A stretch of DNA of 63,435 nucleotides from assembly GCF_018614135.1 (NCBI RefSeq), contig NZ_JAGGOW010000156.1:1-63435 (forward strand), read 5' to 3'. Shown here in pieces: positions 57,867 to 63,435 of the stretch. The stretch's first letter is position 1. Every line of letters begins with the position of its first letter. A model generated the notes under the pieces. The model made no database searches. It worked only from the letters and a program-made list of their open reading frames with translations, and had not been told where the DNA came from. Position numbers and translations under genes: made by a program. This stretch comes from Streptomyces sp. ISL-66. GTDB lineage: Bacteria; Actinomycetota; Actinomycetes; Streptomycetales; Streptomycetaceae.

Positions 57867-59537
57867 GTGGCGGACGACGGATTCGATTTCAGGCCCGGAG
57901 CGCAGGTGCCGCTCCAGGGCGGCGGCGGGCAGACCGCCGCGACCAACGCCCTGGCCTCGGCCGCCTACCGGGACGGGGCGCAGGACACCAAGCTGCCCTC
58001 CATACTCGACGCCAACAACGAGTACCACGAGTCCGTCGTCAAACCCGGCAAGATCGCCCTCTTCGAACCCAACCTCGGCGAGGCCTTCTGCCGCGCCGTC
58101 GAGGCCCGCACCATCCCCCCGACCCGCAAGCCCCTGATCCAGTCCTTCGGCGCCGACCCGCAGACTGTGGTCGAGCACTGCCTCGCCGCCTCCCGCATCC
58201 GCAAGGAGCGCGACCGCAAGCTCCGCTGGATCATGCTCGTCTGCGGGCTCGTGTTCCTCCCCGGGCTGCTCCTGTGGCTCGGCCTCTTCTGGGTCCGCCG
58301 GCTCCTGGCCGCCTCCGAGGGCAAGCGCGCCTCCTGGATGGGCACCGCCCTCCTCGTCGGCGTCGCCGTCGTGGTCGCCGTCCTGATGTTCCGCCTCCCG
58401 CTGACCGGCGTCCTCGGCCTCTACGTCCGCGCCATGGTCATCGCCCCCGCCCTCGGCTGGTTCTTCGCCCGCCGGATCTGCGAGGCCACCGCCGCTGACC
58501 TGCGCTCGCGCTGGGACGGCCTGCTCGCCGGCGGCGGAGGCGTCGCCGCCAAGATCCCCGAGGCGGTCCCCGGCAACCCCGACGAGAAGGCCCGCGAGGA
58601 CCTGCGCCGCTCCCTGGCCAAGCTCACCGCCGAGGACCGCAGCAACTCCGTCTTCTACGCCGGCCCCAAGGGCATACTCGGCATGGGTACCCGCTGGGGC
58701 AGCTGGCAGATGGCCGAGGAGCTCGCCCCCAAGACCGAGGGCGCGGAGATCCACCCCTTCCGCAGCTGGGACGTCATACGCGCGGTCGACACCCAGCTGC
58801 GCAAGCTGGAGCGCGGCCCCCTGCACACCGGCGGGCTCCCGCCCGCCTCGATCCAGCACTGGATCGTCAGCCCGGTCGGCGAAGGCGCCAAGGAGGTCGC
58901 CCGCCCCACCGGAGCGGATGTCGACACCTTCCTGATCAAGCCGCACGAGATCACCCGGATCTGCAACGAGCAGCAGTTCAGCGCCGGCAACCGGCACTAC
59001 CTCGGCATCCAGTACCCGCTCTGGGACGGCCAGCTCGTCATCACCATGCTGGTCACGGTCACCGTGCTCTACAAGACGCTGCGCGTGGAGGTCACCGGCC
59101 ACGCGCTGGGCCCCGTACACGGCCTGTTCACCACCAAGTCGAAGGCTCCGGTGGTCGAGGTTCCCAAATCCATCCGGTTCTGGGAGACCGTGGAGCGCCC
59201 GCTGCCCCTGGTCGACGCGAACGAGGTCGTACGCCTCGCCGTGCGGGCACCGTTCACCTGGTACCCGCCGCTCCTCGACTACCTCGGCGGCAAGCTCGTC
59301 CTGCCCGAGCCCTTCGGCGTCCGGCACGTCTGGGCCGGCCAGCCGTGGCGCCACCGCTTCATGGCGGACGACGCGATGCGCGCCGCGACCCCCGTCCTGC
59401 GGGCGGTGCACACCGCCGCGATGCGGGTCCTGGACGAGAACGGCGTGGACATCGACCGCTTCACGAACCGCTCGTCGATCATCAGCGGCCTGGTCCAGGA
59501 CGCGGCGCCGCGCAAGGCGGACGTCTACGACGCCTGA
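57867..59537 (+). CDS. conserved membrane protein of unknown function
   Basis: A 556-residue protein I do not recognise. An N-terminal soluble part of about 115 residues (NEYHESVVKPGKIALFEPNLGEAFCRAVEARTIPPTRKPLIQ) precedes three hydrophobic segments at about 120-145, 160-180 and 185-205. A soluble domain follows, then a further hydrophobic stretch (LVITMLVTVTVLYKTLRVEV) and a C-terminal part. I use the GTG at 57867, with GGGGG five bases upstream; an ATG at 57855 is also possible. It is in the same direction as the EF-G-like gene, 229 bases on. Confidence 0.8.
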   Translation: MADDGFDFRPGAQVPLQGGGGQTAATNALASAAYRDGAQDTKLPSILDANNEYHESVVKPGKIALFEPNLGEAFCRAVEARTIPPTRKPLIQSFGADPQTVVEHCLAASRIRKERDRKLRWIMLVCGLVFLPGLLLWLGLFWVRRLLAASEGKRASWMGTALLVGVAVVVAVLMFRLPLTGVLGLYVRAMVIAPALGWFFARRICEATAADLRSRWDGLLAGGGGVAAKIPEAVPGNPDEKAREDLRRSLAKLTAEDRSNSVFYAGPKGILGMGTRWGSWQMAEELAPKTEGAEIHPFRSWDVIRAVDTQLRKLERGPLHTGGLPPASIQHWIVSPVGEGAKEVARPTGADVDTFLIKPHEITRICNEQQFSAGNRHYLGIQYPLWDGQLVITMLVTVTVLYKTLRVEVTGHALGPVHGLFTTKSKAPVVEVPKSIRFWETVERPLPLVDANEVVRLAVRAPFTWYPPLLDYLGGKLVLPEPFGVRHVWAGQPWRHRFMADDAMRAATPVLRAVHTAAMRVLDENGVDIDRFTNRSSIISGLVQDAAPRKADVYDA

Positions 59538-59549
59538 GCGCGGCCGGGA

Positions 59550-59567
59550 GGACCGGTGGCCCGGTCC
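59550..59567. terminator. candidate terminator between convergent membrane-protein and HIT genes
   Basis: A perfect 7-bp stem, GGACCGG / CCGGTCC with loop TGGC, lies 12 bases after the plus-strand stop, followed by a second 6-bp hairpin (59572-59586) on the way to the HIT stop. Short and GC-rich. Confidence 0.5.
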
Positions 59568-59619
59568 CGGCCCGGTGGCCCACCGGGAGGACCGGGCGGC
59601 CGGGCGGAACCGGAAGGGA

Positions 59620-60180
59620 CTACTCGACCGGCCAGGCGTCCGCGAGCATCTGCCGGGTGTCCGCGAGCAGTTGGGGCAGCACCTTGGTGTGGCCCACGAC
59701 CGGCATGAAGTTCGTGTCCCCGCCCCAGCGGGGCACGATGTGCTGGTGCAGGTGCGCGGCGATGCCTGCCCCGGCGGCCTGGCCCTGGTTCATCCCGATG
59801 TTGAAACCGTGCGCCCCGGAGGCCTTGCGCAGCGCGATCATCGCCCGCTTCGTGAGGTCCGCGAGCTCGACCGTCTCGGCCGCGTCCAGGTCCGTGTAAT
59901 CGGCGACGTGCCGGTACGGGACGACCATCAGGTGGCCGCCGTTGTACGGGTAGAGGTTCAGCACGGCGTAGACGTGCTTCCCCCGCGCCACGATCAGCCC
60001 GTCCTGGTCGGACATCTCCGGAATCCCGCAGAAGGGACAGCCGTCCCCGGCCTCCGGCCCGGTCGGCTTGTTCTCCCCCTGGATGTAGGCCATCCGGTGG
60101 GGCGTCCACAGACGCTGGAACGCGTCCTGCGTGCCCACACCGATCTGCTGCTCCGGCTCAATCGTCATGGGATGCAGCAT
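59620..60180 (-). CDS. HIT-family nucleotide hydrolase/phosphorylase
   Basis: A 186-residue protein of the Ap4A-phosphorylase-like HIT branch. The zinc-binding CPFC lies near residue 50, LNLYPYNGGHLMVVPYRHV is the first core segment, and the HIT triad is HLHQHIV with ending PRWGGDTNFMPVVG. It probably cleaves dinucleoside polyphosphates or a nucleotide adduct. I use the ATG at 60180 with AAGG close by; an ATG four codons later (60168) has no Shine-Dalgarno. It lies downstream of thrS, a conserved actinobacterial pairing, with a terminator between. Confidence 0.92.
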   Translation of the reverse strand: MLHPMTIEPEQQIGVGTQDAFQRLWTPHRMAYIQGENKPTGPEAGDGCPFCGIPEMSDQDGLIVARGKHVYAVLNLYPYNGGHLMVVPYRHVADYTDLDAAETVELADLTKRAMIALRKASGAHGFNIGMNQGQAAGAGIAAHLHQHIVPRWGGDTNFMPVVGHTKVLPQLLADTRQMLADAWPVE

Positions 60181-60252
60181 ATGACCTTGCCCCCGCCCGG
60201 CGTGTCGCCGGGGCGAAGACCGGCGACGGGCTCGTCCTCGTCCCGGATGTTC

Positions 60253-60282
60253 CGGGCGTTGCGGGCGTTGCGGGCGTTGCGG
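60253..60282. repeat. short tandem repeat GCGGGCGTT
   Basis: About three and a half copies of a 9-bp unit lie between thrS and the HIT gene. No function can be assigned. Confidence 0.7.
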
Positions 60283-60296
60283 CGGGAGGACGAAAG

Positions 60297-60332
60297 GGAG
60301 CCCCCGGGGAACCGAGGTTCCCCGGGGGCTCC
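60297..60332 (-). terminator. hairpin terminator of thrS
   Basis: A perfect 16-bp stem (60297-60312 / 60317-60332) with loop CGAG begins 29 bases after the thrS stop. Confidence 0.88.
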
Positions 60333-60361
60333 GGTCGGTCCCCGCCCGCGCGGGGTCCGGA

Positions 60362-62341
60362 TCACACCTGTACGCGGCGCTCCACCACGTCGACGAGCTT
60401 GGCCAGCGCCTGGTCGCGCGGGACGCCGTTCTCCTGCGAACCGTCGCGGTAGCGGAAGGAGACGGTGCCCGCGGCCATGTCCTCGTCACCGACGATGATC
60501 ATGAACGGGACCTTGAGCTTCTGCTGGTTGCGGATCTTCTTCTGCATCCGGTCGGACGAGGCGTCCACCTCGACCCGCAGGCCCTTCTTCTTCGCCTCGG
60601 CGGCGAACTCCTGCAGGTACTCGATGTGCGAGTCGCCGATCGGGATGCCGACCGCCTGGACGGGGGCGAGCCACGGCGGCATGACGCCCGCGTAGTGCTC
60701 CAGGAGCACCGCGAAGAACCGCTCGATGGAACCGAACAGCGCACGGTGGATCATGACCGGCCGCTGCTTGGTGCCGTCCGGCCCGGTGTACTCCAGGTTG
60801 AAGCGCTCCGGGAGGTTGAAGTCGAGCTGCACGGTCGACATCTGCCAGGTGCGGCCGATCGCGTCGCGGCACTGGACCGAGATCTTCGGGCCGTAGAACG
60901 CGGCGCCGCCCGGGTCCGGGACCAGCGGGAGGCCCTGCTTCTCGGCCACCTGCTGGAGGGTCGCGGTGGCCTCTTCCCAGATCTCGTCCGAGCCGACGAA
61001 CTTCTCCGGGTCCTTGGTCGACAGCTCCAGGTAGAAGTCGGTCAGACCGTAGTCGCGGAGCAGGTTCAGCACGAAGGTCAGGGTGCGGTCGAGCTCCTCC
61101 GCCATCTGCTCCTTGGTGCAGTAGATGTGCGCGTCGTCCTGGGTGAAACCGCGCGAGCGGGTCAGGCCGTGCACGACACCGGACTTCTCGTACCGGTAAA
61201 CGGTGCCGAACTCGAAGAGGCGCAGCGGGAGTTCGCGGTAGGAGCGGCCGCGCGCGTCGAAGATCAGGTTGTGCATCGGGCAGTTCATGGGCTTGAGGTA
61301 GTAGTCGGTACCACCGTCGAGCTGCATGGGGGGGTACATGCCCTCCGCGTACCAGTCCAGGTGCCCGCTCTTCTCGAAGAGGGTGCCCTTGGTGGCGTGC
61401 GGGGTGTAGACGAACTCGTAGCCCTCTTCCTCGTGCCGCTTGCGCGAGTAGTCCTCCATGGTGCGGCGGATGACGCCGCCGCGCGGGTGGAAGACGGCCA
61501 GGCCGGAGCCGATCTCGTCCTGTACGGAGAACAGGTCGAGCTCGGTGCCGAGCTTGCGGTGGTCGCGCTTCTCGGCCTCCGCGAGGAAGTCGAGGTGGGC
61601 CTTCAGCTCCTCCTTCGACGGCCACGCGGTGCCGTAGATGCGCTGGAGCATCGGGTTCTTCTCGCTGCCGCGCCAGTAGGCGGCGGCGTTGCGCATGAGC
61701 TTGAACGCGGGGATGTTGCGGGTGGTGGGCAGGTGCGGACCGCGGCACAGGTCCGACCAGGACACGTCGCCGCTCTTCGCGTCGATGTTGTCGTAGATGG
61801 TCAGCTCGCCGCCGCCCACCTCGACGTTCGCGCCGTCGTCCGCGGTCGCGGCCGAGCCCTTGAGGCCGATGAGCTCCAGCTTGTACGGCTCGGCCGCGAG
61901 CTCCTCGCGGGCCGCGTCGTCGGTGACCACGCGGCGGGCGAACTTCTGGCCGCGCTTCTGGATCTCCTGCATCTTCTTCTCGATGGCCTTGAGGTCATCG
62001 GGGGTGAAGGGCTTCGCGACGTCGAAGTCGTAGTAGAAGCCGTCCCGGACCGGCGGGCCGATGCCCAGCTTGGCCTCGGGGAAGAGCTCCTGCACGGCCT
62101 GCGCCATGACGTGGGCGGTCGAGTGGCGCAGGATGTTCAGGCCGTCCTCGGAGGAGATCTCCACCGGCTCGACGGTCTCGCCGTCCCGCACCTCGTACGC
62201 GAGGTCCTTCAGCTCACCTGCGATGCGCGCGGCGACGATGGTGCGCTCGCCGGCGAAGAGCTCCGCCGCCGTAGTGCCCGTGGCCACCACGCGCTCGTCC
62301 CGCTCGGAATCGCGTTGGATGATCACACGGACGTCTGACAC
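60362..62341 (-). CDS. thrS: threonyl-tRNA synthetase
   Basis: Charges tRNA-Thr and removes mischarged serine. The 659-residue protein has an N-terminal TGS domain and the editing domain with HSTAHVMAQAVQELFPEAKLGIGP. The class II catalytic core follows, with MNCPMHNLIF (zinc cysteine), FEFGTVYRYEKSGVVHGLTRSRGFTQDDAHIYC, VQLDFNLPERFNLEY and HRALFGSIERFFAVLLEH. A C-terminal anticodon domain completes it. The GTG start has AGGAGA eight bases upstream. A leader of 165 bases precedes it, with no T-box features that I can see. Confidence 0.98.
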   Translation of the reverse strand: MSDVRVIIQRDSERDERVVATGTTAAELFAGERTIVAARIAGELKDLAYEVRDGETVEPVEISSEDGLNILRHSTAHVMAQAVQELFPEAKLGIGPPVRDGFYYDFDVAKPFTPDDLKAIEKKMQEIQKRGQKFARRVVTDDAAREELAAEPYKLELIGLKGSAATADDGANVEVGGGELTIYDNIDAKSGDVSWSDLCRGPHLPTTRNIPAFKLMRNAAAYWRGSEKNPMLQRIYGTAWPSKEELKAHLDFLAEAEKRDHRKLGTELDLFSVQDEIGSGLAVFHPRGGVIRRTMEDYSRKRHEEEGYEFVYTPHATKGTLFEKSGHLDWYAEGMYPPMQLDGGTDYYLKPMNCPMHNLIFDARGRSYRELPLRLFEFGTVYRYEKSGVVHGLTRSRGFTQDDAHIYCTKEQMAEELDRTLTFVLNLLRDYGLTDFYLELSTKDPEKFVGSDEIWEEATATLQQVAEKQGLPLVPDPGGAAFYGPKISVQCRDAIGRTWQMSTVQLDFNLPERFNLEYTGPDGTKQRPVMIHRALFGSIERFFAVLLEHYAGVMPPWLAPVQAVGIPIGDSHIEYLQEFAAEAKKKGLRVEVDASSDRMQKKIRNQQKLKVPFMIIVGDEDMAAGTVSFRYRDGSQENGVPRDQALAKLVDVVERRVQV

Positions 62342-62506
62342 CGGTCTCTCCTGACTCAGGGGGTGCGCGAGCGAACACCGCGCGCCTGAATCGTACCGAG
62401 CCGATGGGCCGCGCCGCTAAACGGTTGTTCCGGCCCCCCTCGGCGGCGCTGGACGGGCGGGGCTGACCGAGGGCTGATCGGGGGCCGATCGAGGGCCGAT
62501 CCGGGG

Positions 62507-63435
62507 CTAATCGTCGGACGGGAGGACCTCCGACGGGTCGAAGGACTCCTCCAGCGACTTCATCAGGCGGTCCCGCTCCACCTCGTCGAGCGGCACCGGC
62601 CTGACGTCCGTGGCCTGCGTCAGGCGCCGGAAGCCGCCGCGCCGCTGCAGCCGCCCGCTGACCCGGATCGGCAGTCCGACCAGGTGCGCGTGGCCGGCCA
62701 CCCGGTACGACTCCTCGTCGAGCACCGCCCGGACGTACGGGATCTCCGCCCCCGCCAGCACCCGCAGCCGGACCGTGCCCCCGCCGCCGGAAGCCGCACG
62801 GCGCATCCGGACCACCGCGCCCGCCACCCGGACCGTCTGCGCCGGCTCGTCCCGGGTGTAGCGCGCGGCCGCCTCCCGGAGCACCGGGAGGTCCCCGGGT
62901 GAGAACTCCACCGGCTCCGGCCGGGCCGCGCACCCCGCCGGCACCCCCGCGGCCGGGGCCCAGGCGAGCGTGACGCGGGCTCCCTCCGAACCGCGGACCA
63001 GCGCGATGAGCGCCTCGGCGAGCTCCCGGCTGACCCCTGCCTGCACCGCCGCGTCGAAGGCCTCCATGCCGCCGGTGGCCCGCCGGTAGTCCACGGCCTC
63101 GCGGGCGGCGTGCAGCGCGTGGTGCAGCCGGGCCACCGGGCCGCGGCCCCCGTCGACGGGCACGTAGGCGGTGAGCCGCCGCCCGTCGGGGGCCGGCCCG
63201 ACGAGCACCCCGTCCAGCGCCCGCTCGGCCTGCCCCCGGTGCCGGGCGCCGTAGTACCCGGCGCGGGCCCGGTCGGCCAGCGCCCCGGCGAGGAGCAGCC
63301 GGCGGGCGGCGGAACGCAGCTGCTCCTGCGCGGTCCAGTCGGCCTCGCCCCGGAATCCGCCGGCCCCCTGCGGGATCTCGCGGTCCCAGCGGATCTCGTC
63401 GCTCGGCACGATCAGCCCGTAGAGCACCTCGCGGG
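62507..63435 (-). CDS. unrecognised protein, 5' end outside the window
   Basis: At least 308 residues in an open frame that runs off the window. The GTG at 63427 lacks evidence of being the true start. The visible part is alanine- and arginine-rich. A helical N-terminal region (TAQEQLRSAARRLLLAGALADRARAGYYGARHRG, ARLHHALHAAREAVDYRRATGGMEAFDAAVQAGVSRELAEALIAL) is followed by a C-terminal region (about 190-285) that looks like an OB-fold: VRVAGAVVRMRR, VRLRVLAGAEIPYVRAVLD, HAHLVGLPIRVSGRLQRRGGFRRLT. I do not recognise the family. It lies upstream of thrS, with 165 bases between. Confidence 0.75.
   Translation of the reverse strand, partial: REVLYGLIVPSDEIRWDREIPQGAGGFRGEADWTAQEQLRSAARRLLLAGALADRARAGYYGARHRGQAERALDGVLVGPAPDGRRLTAYVPVDGGRGPVARLHHALHAAREAVDYRRATGGMEAFDAAVQAGVSRELAEALIALVRGSEGARVTLAWAPAAGVPAGCAARPEPVEFSPGDLPVLREAAARYTRDEPAQTVRVAGAVVRMRRAASGGGGTVRLRVLAGAEIPYVRAVLDEESYRVAGHAHLVGLPIRVSGRLQRRGGFRRLTQATDVRPVPLDEVERDRLMKSLEESFDPSEVLPSDD

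Noticed and set aside
62342..62506. T-box leader controlling thrS (and alaS or hisS)
   Set aside because: The thrS leader shows no T-box core. alaS overlaps the upstream stop codon and hisS follows the upstream gene by 10 bases, so neither has room for one.

Overview
The window is GC-rich, actinobacterial, and almost entirely coding. It belongs to the core chromosome of a Streptomyces or close relative. The strongest evidence is a near-canonical BldD whose own promoter carries a BldD box, the actinobacterial nucleoid protein sIHF/mIHF next to gmk and rpoZ, and phosphatidylinositol-phosphate/PIM-type lipid genes. From memory, the gene order follows a conserved block of the S. coelicolor chromosome running from metK to thrS. 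Frequent GTG starts, several TTG starts and many 1-8 nt start/stop overlaps fit this. I see no prophage, insertion sequence, CRISPR array, tRNA or rRNA.

Layout. 1-4.6 kb: metK, coaBC, rpoZ, gmk and mihF, all on the minus strand. 4.6-14.7 kb: the pyrimidine operon read leftwards, pyrR-pyrB-pyrC-membrane protein-carA-carB, then pyrD-pyrF after a hairpin. The pyrR leader carries a PyrR-binding loop that pairs with the Shine-Dalgarno sequence. 14.9-15.4 kb: bldD, divergent from pyrR. 15.6-18.7 kb: nusB, efp, an unusual M24 peptidase-family protein and a P-loop kinase. 18.8-25.2 kb: shikimate genes (aroE, aroC, aroK, aroB) with a tiny membrane protein, then mltG and ruvX. 25.2-28.7 kb: alaS and two small membrane-associated proteins. 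28.8-31.2 kb: a STAND/NB-ARC ATPase on the plus strand. 31.2-33.3 kb: rpsD, a DUF2470 protein behind an iron box, and a broken HNH endonuclease gene.

33.3-38.5 kb: rarA, a VKOR-like oxidoreductase, hisS, a metallo-beta-lactamase-fold hydrolase and a membrane-anchored cyclophilin. 38.6-43.2 kb: a DUF349 protein, bifunctional rel and apt. 43.2-46.7 kb: secF, secD and yajC. 46.8-50.1 kb: ruvB, ruvA, ruvC and yebC. 50.1-52.3 kb: pdxT, pdxS and a LemA-like protein. 52.4-55.2 kb: a pgsA-acyltransferase-pimA lipid operon. 55.4-59.5 kb: an EF-G-like protein and an unknown membrane protein on the plus strand. 59.6 kb to the end: a HIT hydrolase, thrS and the 3' part of an unrecognised gene that runs off the window.

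The genes cover nucleotide supply, translation, chorismate, PLP and SAM/CoA synthesis, Holliday-junction processing, protein export and stringent response. The least ordinary parts are regulatory or divergent: the PyrR loop, the BldD box, the iron box, a dyad upstream of mihF, a structured leader before the DUF349 gene, the altered metal-ligand set of the M24 protein, the degenerate GTPase motifs of the EF-G-like protein, and a STAND ATPase with no recognisable output domain. I did not find a convincing wholly new multi-gene system.
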